A stretch of 64,000 nt of DNA from Heterohyrax brucei (lineage: Eukaryota; Chordata; Mammalia; Hyracoidea; Procaviidae). Positions 12,660-33,400 of the stretch are shown piece by piece. The translations under genes were made by a program, and so were the position numbers. Below the pieces are notes generated by a model, which was not told where the DNA came from, did not search any database, and saw nothing but the letters and a program-made list of their open reading frames with translations. The stretch lies in the NCBI GenBank assembly GCA_028571685.1, contig CM053140.1:56798201-56862200 (forward strand). The letters are read 5' to 3'. Position 1 is the first letter of the stretch. Each line of letters begins with the position of its first letter.

Positions 12660-13420
12660 GGTGGCCCTAGGTTGGTTCCGGGTGAATGCAAAGGCGGCGC
12701 GGAGGCTCCTCTGGCTGAGGTCAGTGGGTGCCGCAGTACAGGAGGCCGCAGAACTGAGACCTGAGGGGGCGTGAGGTCTGAGGGCAGCGACTCTGGGTCA
12801 CTGTGAGCGGCACTGAGCATCCCTAGTTTGAAAGCCGAGAAGAATCCTATCGGCTGCCCAGCTCTACGCAGGGATACCACGCCGCCATGAGAAACTCAGA
12901 TCTGAGGAGGGGGTGGCGCTTGGAGACGGGGACAAGATGGAACAGGGACCGGGGGGATGAGGCACAAACGGGGTGGGTAAGGCAAGGAGCGCGGCCGAGC
13001 CCAACGGACCACGCCCACCTCTTCGACTCCCAGCAGCAACACGCCGACGGCCTGCGACCGCCTCCCGCCCCTCAAAGCCTGGGGCTGGAGGCTGGAGGCC
13101 AAGCCTGTCCAATCACAAGAGGGGATTGCAAAGAGTACCGCCCTAGGACCAATTGGCCAATGGGGAGTGAGAGGTGGGGCGTGCAAAGCACGACCCCCCG
13201 CCCACCCGATGCCCCACCTCCGGGTCCAACGGAAGCTGTTGCTGCTGAGGGACTGAGTGCCGCTCCCCACCCACCGCGCGCCACGGGGCGGTGCTTTCTC
13301 GGTTTCACTTAAACAAGTTGTCACCCGCCGGCGGAAGAGCTCTGCTCTCTCGGAGCAACGGGACAGGACGGGCGGGGCGGGGCTGGGTGGAAAGTGCATT
13401 TCTGGCCTTTTGAGTCATCT
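12660..13420. promoter_or_regulatory. CpG-rich promoter-like island without an assigned gene
   Basis: The sequence is locally rich in CG dinucleotides. It contains three CCAAT motifs on the plus strand (13109-13113, 13149-13153, 13157-13161), one overlapped by an inverted ATTGG (13152-13156). There is a GC-box run GGGCGGGGCGGGGC near 13370 and an AP-1-type TGAGTCAT at about 13411. It starts after the SFN poly(A) site and is 16 kb from the next gene start. Open frames across it (for example 12887-13312, which begins in a GCCGCCATG context) have no recognisable domain. It could be an unannotated noncoding-RNA promoter or an enhancer of SFN. Confidence 0.5.
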
Positions 13421-13559
13421 GCACAGCTGGCGTTGCCTGAACCAGGCCTGGCGGGCAGGATCGCGTGGATCGCTGCCCAGGTCCCCGGGTCCAGCACTTC
13501 TGCTGGGAAAAGGCCACCGAGACATCCTCACTACACCCTAGAGTTCAGCCAGCCCTGAG

Positions 13560-14995
13560 CTGGTCGCCAGGAGACTTGTATTATGCCCTCGACTGGCTGT
13601 GTGACCTTGGACAAGTCACTGTACCGCCCTGAACCTGCTTCCTCCTTTGCAACATAAGAGACATGCACTAAAGACTATGTATTGGCAAGAAGCAAAAGCA
13701 GAATCATCCTGTTCGCCAGTGGATTCGAATGAAAACAGGTAATAAAGTCAGGTACAACTCCAGGAGACACTGGAGAACCAAGCTGGGTCTGTAAGGAGCC
13801 ACACATGTGCTGGAACACAGATTTACTCCTCTATCAGGATCCACTAGCATTTTACCATATCAAGTTGAAAATTTCACCATAATCTGTACAATTAAACACG
13901 TATTGGGAAAAATTGTTTTTTCCTTTGTTTTAATGCTTCTGCAGTAAAAGATTGAATCTACTAATAAATACGTGAGACACTTGCTTTGGGGAGAAAAAAA
14001 AAGCAAAAGTAAAAAATGTGAGTTCTACAGTCAAATTGCCTGGGTTTGCCTACTAGCCTGCCTTGGCCAAGGCTCTTAACCTTGCTCACCTTTGTGTCAT
14101 CACATGTAAAGTTAAAAACAGTATCCCCCTCTCAGAATTGGTGTTGAATTTGATAAAATAAGTACATATAAAGTACCACAGTACATGTTCAGCAAATATT
14201 AGCTGCTATTAATCCTTCCAGCATCAGCAGTCTAAGATTTGTTCCACAATTCTGTGCCCAAGGCAAAATAATCAGGTCTCAGCCCTGAGGACCAGCCAAA
14301 GCTGATTTGCACGCTCTCTGGACAACTGAGAATGCTGGCCTGACATCAAATGGTCACTCCTCCAGCTGGCTAGATGGCTGGAACGGTCAGCTGCAACGGC
14401 TTCCCCAGAATCCAAGTTTGGCCACATCCGTGGGATTCAACTGAGGGATTCTCATCAGAGCTACTTCTACGGGGGAAGCTGCCAGGACCACTCTGACGCC
14501 TTCTGAGTCTCCTATTTTCTCCCTTTCCTGAAGATGTGTTGGGTTTGTTTCAAGATTCCACACCGGGCAGAAACAGGGCTAGGCCGCCACAGCTTTGGAG
14601 GTGACCTGGTTTCTCTCAGCAGACAGGTCCGGTGACTTTCTCTTAATGGGGTTAGTTCTGAGAAAGGAACTTCTTTCTTCTTCCACTTCAGTCTCCAGCA
14701 TCAGACGGTTGGGCTTCAGAGAACTCTATCATGGTTTTTGGCCTATATGGGAAATAAATGAGCTACCTTTAAGGTAGCACATTGGTGTCGAAGGATGTCA
14801 AAGGCAATGCTGTGGCTTGGAGCATCACCAAAGCGGATGGTTATTAGGGTGTGCTAGATGCAAGCTGGTTTAGGCACCAACTTTGACCATAAGGGCCCCA
14901 GATTTTTCATCCATGTTAGAAAAAATATTCTCTCTCTAGAACTAGAATCTTTCTGTTAGCCAAACTGGGGTCTCAGTGAGCATTTCTTTCTTTTT
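13560..14995. other. Intergenic with MIR relics
   Basis: A short MIR-like piece (GGCTGTGTGACCTTGGACAA) lies at about 13590-13640 and a fuller sense MIR at 14014-14215 ('tgcctgggtttgcctac', 'ggcaaggctcttaacc'-type core, 'tattagctgctatt'). The rest is unique with no exon-like features. Confidence 0.55.
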
Positions 14996-15255
14996 TAAAA
15001 AACTGTACTTTAAATTTACAGTTCAAGTTAGTTTCTCATGCAAAAATTTATACACACCTTGTTGTATGCCCCCAGTAGCTCTCCCTGTAACGTGACAGTA
15101 TACTCCTCCTTTCCACCCTGGATTTCCCATGTCCATTCAACCAGCTCCTGTCCATTTTTGCCTTTTCATCTCGCTTTTGGACTGAAGCTGCTCATTTAGT
15201 CTATGTCTCTTCAGTGAGCAATTCCTGCCACTTTTTCTGGCCTAGATTTGACATT
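14996..15255 (-). mobile_element. L1 3' end, antisense
   Basis: The plus strand reads TTTACAGTTCAAGTTAGTTT, 'tttatacacaccttgttg', 'ccacccttggatttcccatg'-like and 'cctcatctcgcttttggact'. This is the same module as the antisense L1 3' end at 30798 and the sense L1 tail at 61150-61408. Confidence 0.7.
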
Positions 15256-15269
15256 TAAAAAGCTTGCGT

Positions 15270-15385
15270 CCCACTGCTACTGAGTTGTTGTCGTGGGGTG
15301 CCACTGCATTAGTTCTCACTCCTACTGGCTGCTGTGTACAAGAGAATAAAACCCTGCCTGGTCCTGTACCATCCTTACACTGTTA
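15270..15385 (-). mobile_element. RTE/BovB-type LINE 3'-tail fragment, antisense
   Basis: It contains 'gagttgttgtcgtggggtgc', 'tgtgtacaagagaataaaac' and CTGCCTGGTCCTGTACCATC. This matches, in reverse, the 3' part of the RTE copy at 58042-59300. Confidence 0.6.
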
Positions 15386-15410
15386 CTGAGTACCAACCAA
15401 AAAATACGTA

Positions 15411-15590
15411 AATAAAACCCCATTGCTGTCAAAGGAATTCTGACTAGTAGCGACCCTACACCCACTGCCTACTGTCCCTGTAGAGTTTCCAAGGAGCATC
15501 TGGTGGATTTGAACTAACAACCTTTTGATTAGCAGTAGTAGCACTTAATGACCCTATAGGACAGAGTAAAACTGCCCCATGAGAAAACCA
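15411..15590 (-). repeat. AfroSINE, antisense
   Basis: 'ccattgctgtcaaaggaatt', 'gtagagtttccaaggagcat', 'tggatttgaactaacaacc', 'ttgattagcag' and then a repeated 'gaccctataggacagagtaa' segment. The second tRNA-side end is disrupted. Confidence 0.8.
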
Positions 15591-15682
15591 AGTTCAACTG
15601 GAGATTTTGTGGTGGCCATTATCCCCTTCTCACTATCCTCTCCACTTGAGCATGTTTTTAAAACTTTTTTTTTTCAAATTTC

Positions 15683-15836
15683 AGAGCCCTGGTGGCACAG
15701 TGTTTGAGAGGGGGTGGCCAAGCAAAAGGTCAGCAGTTTGACTCTACCAGTGGCTCCTCAGCAACCCTCTGGGGCAGCTGTACTCTGTCCTATAGGGTCA
15801 CTATGAGTTGGAATCAACTTCATGGCAACAGTTTTG
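15683..15836 (+). repeat. AfroSINE, sense
   Basis: It starts GAGCCCTGGTGGCACAGTG and continues through 'aggtcagcagtttgactcta', 'ctgtcctatagggtcactat' and 'gagttggaatcaacttcat'. It is flanked by similar TTTTTTTTCAAATTT segments at 15668-15681 and 15842-15856, the likely target duplication. Confidence 0.88.
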
Positions 15837-15879
15837 TTCTTTTTTTTTCAAATTTTAGATGGAAACTGGACTAGCTACT

Positions 15880-18800
15880 TTTCCTTTCTCTTTAACACAC
15901 ACAGAGAAAGCTAATCCCTTACATTCGCGTAGGTATTTATTCAGTTGTGATTTCATAACTGCCTAATTCCACCTCTGGGTTTATAGATAAGTCCTGCCCC
16001 TTAACTCCTCAATTAAAGAGCTCCCTAAGAATGATACTCTGTCCCATTCTTCTGCCTTTCTTCCCACCTTGACTCTAGTAAAGTTTTGTGTACAAGAAAG
16101 TATTCAGAACCATCTTTTCAACTGCTTGGAAAGTAGGCTAAAGGCCAGTCCAGTTCTTCTGCCTGCTATGAAAATGGAAATATAGCTGGTTCTGGAATGA
16201 GGCAGGGCTGCGAGTCAGAGATTAGGCTCACAAAGACTGCAGCAACGGCATGCAGCCCTGTTCTTTCTCTGCCACCAAATCATGCTCCAGGAAACAAAGC
16301 CCAGGGCTCACAAATACCTCTCTTCCCAAGAGGATTTGTTGAGTGGTATGAGGAAAATGTGGAACCTAAAATTCTCCTGAAAAGGCATTCACTCTTTTTT
16401 TCTCTTACCTGTAGTTACTTCAAACAACACAGTCCGGATTGGCTCTGTAGATCCCCAGGTGACAGAGGCCAGGACCACCTTCTCACAGTTAGCCAAGGCA
16501 CCCTACAGAGACCAAGGTGAACAGTCAGGCACACCCCTGTGGCTCCTTCCAGGAAGGCCAGAACTTCTCCCCTCAGACACACATCCAGTGTCCAGTGTCT
16601 TCTCAGACAAGTTTCTAATTTTAGTTGCTTGTGCCAGTATTGCTGTTTGGACCAAAAGTGTCCCACTCCTGCTTCCCACCTCTGGAACACAGTAATAAAA
16701 GTAGCTGGCATGACTACTGTGTGTCAGGCAGTTTCGTACCTTAATCCTCACTGCAACAGGTTTTTTTAATCTTTGTTTTGCATGTCAGAAGACTAAGGCT
16801 AGGAGCAGCTAAATAACCAGAACCAAAGTTATACAAACACTTGTGCACTCAGAGTAGAACTGTGTCTGACTCCAAGCCTATGTTTTTAAAACTACAACAG
16901 TTATTTTCAAACTGCTCAGAGGATTCCCTAGAAGCTTCCCAGTGGTTAGGGTTTCCCGTTTCCACATACTTGGCTAAAATAGCCACACATATGTCTGTTT
17001 TGCATATTGTAGTTTCATGAACTAAAAATAAGTTTGAAAAGAACCACACTCAGCTATGCTGCCCTGCTCCCTTCTTGGACTTTCTAAGAATCAAGAATGC
17101 CTTCTTTCTCCACACTTAGGTTAACGCCTCTCCAGGGCCCAGCAGCCTGGCACTGGCTTAAACAGGAAAAGACTGTGCAGTGGACAAATTTCCTGCCTCA
17201 TTCACCAAGCTTGTATTTCCATTACCTGGCTTCATCCTTTGTCCATTTAAATTCTTCACCCTGTCCACAGGGTCCACTCCCACACCCCAAATCCTTGTTG
17301 TGGGGGTGGGAATCCAGGGCATAGAGTGGGTAGATTTCTGCAGGATAGGTTCCCACCTCCTCAGAACCCAGCCCCCATCCCCAGCTACCCACTGAGTCAA
17401 GAGCCCAGAAATGCTTCCAGGGGCAGCAGCAGGTTTATCACCCTGGAGGTGTCAGAAGCCGATTGTGTCTCATCCCCACCCAATCTGCTCCTCAGCCTTC
17501 TCTGGGACGATTTAACTATTTGTCCAGGGAAATCACAGGCTCTGAAATATTAGCAGTTTTCACCTGTGTCTAGATATAGTACTTGATTATGACATTCAAT
17601 AAATATTTGTTCCAAGAGAAGGGAAGGAAGGCAGGAAAGCACATTTTTCCCCTTTCCTCCTCCAGAGACAAATTTACCTGAAGTTTGTCTGACTATAGAG
17701 GAGGCAGACATTCAGCTGAGCAGTGTGTGACTTCGTTGATTTGGAGCTGCCTAGAGGACACAAATTTAAATTGGCCTGACACCTTTGAGGTAAATGCTAA
17801 TCTGGGACTCTTCCTTCTAAAGGGGAGAGGAAGAGGAAGTGCACAGCCTGTAATAGGTTTAACAGCCAGAGCAACAAAGAAGAAAGGAAGTGGGGGGCAG
17901 GCTACTTAGCTTGTTAGAGGACTTCCTTCTAGGATTCTGAGAAAACTGAGCCTCACCACTGCTTTCAAGAACAGGTCGGGCCTTGGTATCTTAGAATGAG
18001 TTTGATGCCACACCCCTTCCCCTCCCTGGGGGGCTAGGGACAGAATAGCCCTAAAATTTACCTTCCCTTTTTCTTTCTTGGTACCCGAATGAGATCAGAC
18101 TGAATATTCTCAGCTAACTGTGGGTATTTTGGTAGTTCAGAAACAGCCGAGTGGGTGAATTTCAGGTCTCTGGACTTTCAGGACTTACCTCTAACCTAAG
18201 CTTCTTGGTCTAGACTGAAAACCTTCCCAATTACCTGTGGCCCCTGAAAGTTAGGAAGGCTGTCTTCCAGTTGTTACGTTCTCCAATTCATTTGGGTTAA
18301 ACAGCTGGTATTTATAAAAATCCCACATAGATAGTCTGTATCATCTCTACATATGTATACAAAAATAAGACAAAAAATAGAATACATATTGTTTCATTAA
18401 TTTTATTATATAAATATCAGTGATTATTTCTGTTGGGTATTATGAATGACATCTAGTTTTCTCGTTTTCCAAAACAAAAAGAAACCTCAGAAACGGCTGC
18501 TTTGTGGCAGCCACACTGGGAGATGAGCATTTACCCTACACATCTCCCCAAACATGCTTCACCAGGAACTCAAGTTTCTCCTTTCTGCACTGGGATGCCC
18601 CCTCCCCATCATGTCAGTATATGCAAAAGGGAACAGAAATTTACTGTCGTCAGTGGGAGGTGAACAGAAGCTGTTTACTTACTGGATAAGAAAACACCCT
18701 GTTGTCACACCAAGACCTGAAAATAGTGTTTTGGATTATTCTCACCCTTGTCCACTCCATGGTTACAGATGCTGAGTGTGCTTGGTCATAAAGCTAGTCT

Positions 18801-19860
18801 AATGACACCGTCTAGTCTCCACACCTGTTTTGTGTTAATGACAGTAAGGGCCTCTGTGAGGGTACACATCAAAATCCATGACCACAGCACCTACCTCACG
18901 CCCTAGCTGATGATTTGCCCAGTGGCCTGGGCGTCAGAATTCCTGGGTTCCAGGCTCCATAAATGACTCACAGCCAGCCCCAGGCTGCGTCTCTTGGCCT
19001 CAGTTTCCCTGGCTTGCTCAGTTGATACTCGCCACCTACTACGCAGGGTGTTAATAGAGTTGAGGTGCTTTGAACTCCTCAGATGAAAGAATCTACGGGG
19101 GCAGCACCCAGTTATTATTTCGTGTACAGCCAGGCGTGGGAGCTAAGGTCTCCGCTTTCATACTGTTCCAACCACAAGAGCTTCTCAGAGCCCCTTACTC
19201 GTTTCCTGCTCTGGCTTCCAAAACTGGGAGAAAAGCTGAGTCATCCCCCTTTCAATGCCACTTCAGAGTACATTTTACTAAACTGTATCCTCCAACTGCC
19301 CAAACCACCAGTGAACCATCTTCCCCTTGATCTAATGCAGCTGTGCTTTCCAAACGCCTGGACTTGCTGTCGTGGTTGGTTACAAATCTTGGGGCTCTGA
19401 ACTGTGACTTTTCACCAGCAAGTGTATCAAAGCAGAGGCACTTGCAACTAAGAAGTCAGCAGCAAAGCAGGCTATGAGAACCAGGCTGCCTGAAGTTTAA
19501 ACTCATCTTTATACCTCCTCACTGTAACATTCCTGTCATCTATCCCTAGGGGGCTGTTGCGAGAACCGCATGAAGATCATGTTTGTGAAAGCACGTTCTA
19601 AGATGCCAAGCCCCTCATATGTGTGAACAGGCCCAAATATCTGCAAATAAGACTTTTGGCACAACAGCCTTTCCTTGGCCATCTGTCACCTTCTGCCGCC
19701 AGGCTACAATTGCAAATGTGAGCCCAGGCTGCCACCTATTGGCCAAGAAGATGAACTGCACCCAACCAGATGCAAAAGCAAGGGTAACAGGCTCCTCCTG
19801 TATTTTTTAACTTTAAGCCATCTGGACAACTTTTACCAGATCCTCATAAAAATGTCACAC
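15880..19860. other. Intergenic spacer between SFN and GPN2
   Basis: No gene is supported. MIR-like relics lie at about 16700-16865 (antisense) and 18935-19085. AT-rich sequence runs over 18290-18480. Short open frames on both strands lack recognisable motifs. I see no mobile element younger than the MIRs here, so this is the least repeat-invaded 4 kb in the window. Confidence 0.5.
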
Positions 19861-19928
19861 TATATATTTAATATTTTTTCTTTAAATAAACTCATTCTAT
19901 ATAAATAATTTCATTTTTAAAGTAACCT

Positions 19929-19934
19929 TTTAAT
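19929..19934 (-). terminator. GPN2: Candidate GPN2 poly(A) signal (ATTAAA on the minus strand)
   Basis: ATTAAA reads on the minus strand about 680 bases beyond the GPN2 stop, a sensible 3'-UTR length for this gene. A second ATTAAA lies at 19867-19872. No canonical minus-strand AATAAA is present in this stretch. Confidence 0.45.
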
Positions 19935-20610
19935 CACAACTATAAATGGAAAACTTGTAACCTCTTGCCAAAAATAGAGTAAAATTGTAAAATAAATACA
20001 ATGAAAATCAAACAATGTGTTTAAGGTCCAGCTAGAAAGTGTTGCCTGTGAGGGCTCACAGCCCGAGGCTGACTCTGTAAAACGGAAGACCAAGGAAAGC
20101 ACGAGAATGGAAACTGAGTGTCCATCCTCTAGCACTGGTGCTGTGTTTTGGAGAAAAACGGGGCTGCCCTCTAGGAAGAAACAGGACTCTGAGGATGAGA
20201 CGTGTCCACTGGAGGGAAGACAGAGAGACATCTTTGTTGTGTCCCACCCCTGCGCCTGGATGTTCAAAGAACTTTGGAAGCCACAGACAGTGGACAATAA
20301 ACTCTTGTTCTGTAGTAAAGCATATTGCATCACGGCTGAGTAGGGCCAGTGCGCCATGTCCCTGGTGGTAGGGCCCAGGGCTAACGAGCACCAAGCATGT
20401 GGGTGGGAGCCCTGCTCGGTGCTGTCTGATGCCATGTTTGGCTTTTCTTGCCTGCTGTCCTTTGGAGAGTCATCTCCTCACCAGCCTCCCAGATCTGGCT
20501 GGGCAGACTTGCTCTTGGTTCTGTGGCCTGCTGAGCTGTCTGTCACCCACTGGGAGCCTCCGATTTCCCCAGTGCTGTGCTGAGGTCTGTTCTCAGGGCC
20601 TAGCTTGTGG

Positions 20611-29800
<9,190 letters not shown>

Positions 29801-29824
29801 CAGGAAAATCTAGCCATAAACTTC

Positions 29825-29830
29825 TTTATT
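29825..29830 (-). terminator. GPATCH3: GPATCH3 poly(A) signal (AATAAA on the minus strand)
   Basis: TTTATT on the plus strand gives a canonical minus-strand signal 437 bases past the GPATCH3 stop. It is the first one downstream and lies immediately upstream of the GPN2 promoter. Confidence 0.75.
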
Positions 29831-30266
29831 CTCCTGATACGTTGTAGGCCTGGGCTTCCTCCAGCGGAGTCTCAGCTGTCTGGTCCCAGACAGGGGCAGA
29901 GGAGTACAGGCAATGGAGACCCAAGACCCATCTCTTCCGGGCCCACAACCCTCTTCCTCATCCGGTTCCCTTTAATTGTGTTTGGCTTCTTGGTGGCACC
30001 GACGAAGGGTGTACAGAAATCCAGTTTTCCCAAGTACTAGGGAGACAAAGGGGGCAGGCCAAACAGAGGGACTTCAATTAACAGCTGAATGAGGAGGGTC
30101 AGTAAGCCCTCATATCAAAGGGGTGACTAAGGGGCTTTTCTAAAAAAATGCACTTGAGGTAGAGAATCAGAAGGCAAGCTGAGAACCAAGCACCCTGAAC
30201 AAGTCTAAGTGCTATGACAAGGCTGGGCAAATTGAGTGATCCTGACCGAGGAAGCCCCTGACCTTG

Positions 30267-30483
30267 TTACTCAGGTTCCAAGGCACTGTCCAAGGCACAG
30301 CTGGAGCCCCTCACAAAGGCCATATCTGTCCGAAACTTCATACTAGTGGGTGGCTGGCGGCGGAGCAGTGATTCCTGCTGGTCCTGGGGCAGGGGCTCAT
30401 CGTAGATGGTGGAGATGAGCCCTAAGCCAGTTCCACGGGGCCTCTTCAGTTGCCCAAGTGGCCGTAGCTTCTCTCCGTGGTAC
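30267..30483 (-). CDS. GPATCH3: GPATCH3 coding exon 7 (terminal)
   Basis: The acceptor TTATCCAG precedes base 30483. One base completes Gly452, then YHGEKLRPLGQLKRPRGTGL to ALEPE and TAA at 30269-30267 (residues 453-523). The first residues finish the G-patch. Confidence 0.94.
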
Positions 30484-33400
30484 CTGGATAAAGAAGAATT
30501 ATCAGAGACGGCTGCTCTTAATCTCCTCTGTGTATCCATTAACAGTGCCAGCATCTAAAGCCTGACATTTTTTTTTATTGTTACCATTCTGCTCAAGGAC
30601 TATCAGTAACTCCGTAAGGGCAATCACGTAAGTCCATCTTTTCAAACTGAGGAGTGGGGCAAGTGACTTGCACAAGGAATCAATTACACAGGCAGTCCCA
30701 GGTTTACAAACAAGATCCACTCCTAACTGTGCCTTTGAGTTGAATTTATAAGTCAGTAATAGGAGCATACAGTTCTGTGTGTGTGGTTCATAGTTTAAAA
30801 GAAAAATATTTTGTTGTGCTTTAACTGAAAGTTTACAATCATACAAAAATTTACACACACATTGCTATGTAACTCTAGTTCCTTTCTCTACACTGTGACA
30901 GCACACTCTTCCTTTCCCACCCTGTATTTCCCACATCCATTCAACCGGTTCCTGTCGCCTCTGCCCTCTCACCTCGCCTCTGGACAGGAGCTGCCCAGTT
31001 AGTTTCATGTATCTATTTAAGCCAAGAAGCACAGTCTCAGCAATATCATTATCTTGTAGTTCTGTCCAATCTTTGTCTGAAGAGTTGGCTTTGGATAGTT
31101 TTAGTTCTGGGCTAACAGCCCAAGGGGCATGTCTTCTGGGGACCCTCCAGTCTGTCAGATTATCAAGTCTGGTCTCTTTAATAGGGTTTGAGTTCTGTAT
31201 TCCATTTTTCTTCTACTTTGTCAAGGACTCTTTGTATTCCCTGTCAGGGCAGTTACTGGTGGTGGCCAGGCACCATCTAGTTCTTCTGGTCTCCTGTTGA
31301 TATAGTCTCTGGATTATGTGGCCTTTTCTGTCTCTTGGGCTTATATTTTCCTTGTGTCTTTGATGTCCTTCATTTTCCTATGCTCCAGGTGCGTTGGGAC
31401 CAATTGATACTTCTTAGATGGCCGCTTGCTAGCTTTTTAGACCCAGACACCCCTCAACAAAGTAGAATCCAAAACATTAAAAGTTTGTTATGCCAGTTGA
31501 CCTAAATGTCCCCTGAAACCATGATCCCTAGACCCCTGCCTCTGCTACTCTGTCCTTCAAAGTGTTTTTGGCTATATTTAGGAAACTTAGTTTTTGGTTT
31601 AGTCCAGTTGTAAAACATACAGTTCTTATTCAGCCTTATACTTAGCTTGAGAAAAGGCTCACAGCATTTTCAGTAATTTAAAAGTTGCATGTGCAGTAAG
31701 CAAAGGTGATTATGATGAAAGATTTGTTGCAGCAGGTGTTGGTTCAGTGGTTTCAAATTGAGGGCAAATTTACGTAACACTAAAGGACAAGTACAAGTTG
31801 TCTGTCAGTCAGAAGTTCATAACCCAGAGACTGTTGTACTGTTAAGCCTTAAAGCCTGGTCTTCAAAAACAAAAAAGAAAGTGCCGTATCTACCTTTTGC
31901 TTCTAACCATCACCCAGTTAAAAGGTGAGAAGATGGAAACCAAAGAATAGCTGAAAGGCTGGCTAAGGCCTGCAGGGAAGCCCCTCAGTCACACTCACCC
32001 TAATCCACGCTTGCATCTAGGATGCTGGCCGTCACTATCCAAGGCCTCAGGCACCCCCGAACACCTGCTGCCCAGGCCTTGGCCCTCAGCCCAGCCCTGG
32101 CGTTTCATCACCTTCCGCCCGATGCCCTGCAGAAAGAAGAGACAAGACTCAGGGCTTTTAAGGGAATGGAAGGAAGGGTAGGGAAAGAAAAGAGAGGAGT
32201 CAATGCAGTTGGCACAGTGCTCACCTTGGTGTGGCGCTCAAAAGTGCCCACCTGACACTCAGTCACGGAACCATGCTCCTGGCCATCTCGTAGTCTCTGC
32301 TCCAGACGCATCTGGACAGAGTCTCGGGCATCTTTGTCTCCACCCTCTGAGAAACCAGAACCCAGTTTGGGGAAAGGTTCTTCTCAACAGAAGGTAAGAA
32401 AAATTAAATTTCTAGCACCCCCTCAGAAGATTTACATACTCATTTTTATGGAGCTCTATTACTTTATCTTGCCCATTAACCTGGGAACTGGCCAACGGGA
32501 GGAAATGGTGGTGAAGTCAACAAATAACAGAGCTAGGATAAGAACCCAGGATAGTTCAACTCTAGAATCTCTACTCTTAACCAGAGCCTGGGCTCTTAAC
32601 CATCCCACTGTTCCTCCCTGAGGGCTATCCCCAGGTGTCCTTCTCCATTAAGCTTATGAGGCCCTGCCTATAGTAAGCACTGAATACACTCACCTAGAGA
32701 TGTTTGATTTTAAGACAGACCTTTTCAGTGGGCTACCCCACAAGGGATAGTCCTTTCCCTACCCCATGTGAATCTCTGCTATGCAGGTCCAAAAACCTGT
32801 CACAAGGTAGGGTCCTCAGTTCTACTTCCTAGTACTACAACCCTGGCCCATTACCTCTGTCGTAGTACACACTCATGTCCACGTCCCAGTCATCAGCTGT
32901 CTGTTCATCAAAGTCTGTAGAGACATAAAAGCATCCAGAAGCACGGACTAAGGACTCTCAGTTCTGCTGAGAGCTAAGTCTAGAGTTAGATACATGTTTT
33001 AGAACTTGGAGCTTTTGTTTGTATCTTTAAATCACTCTAGGGAACGGTCCATTCAGAATTATGGGGAGCATTTTCCCTCTATCCCACCAATCCCTCTCAC
33101 CCCTAAAAAGGATGATTAGTCCCTCATAAACAGTAAAGGGAGACCCCTTCCTTAGCTTTCTTTTGGGCTCACTGCTGGGCAACCTACGCATGGAGCAGAG
33201 AACCCCAGGGCGCTGCACCAGGCATTGTCTGGGTGCAATGTCTTGCCTGCGTACTAGCATTACCTCCTTGTTCCTCCTGCCAGAACTGGGCATCAGTGTA
33301 GAACACCAGGCCAGAGCCACCCTTCTCCCATTTGAGCTCAATCTCCTCCTCAAAGAGCCGCTCAGTTGTACGTTCCTGCCTGGTCACATCTTCATGCAGC

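Noticed and set aside
12887-13312. Open frame starting GCCGCCATG in the orphan CpG island
   Set aside because: The start context is good, but the product is arbitrary low-complexity sequence and overlapping frames on both strands are equally open because stop codons are rare in CG-rich DNA.
19917-20435. 172-codon minus-strand open frame
   Set aside because: It lies wholly in the GPN2 3' UTR on the sense strand, downstream of the TAG at 20613-20611, and has no recognisable motif.
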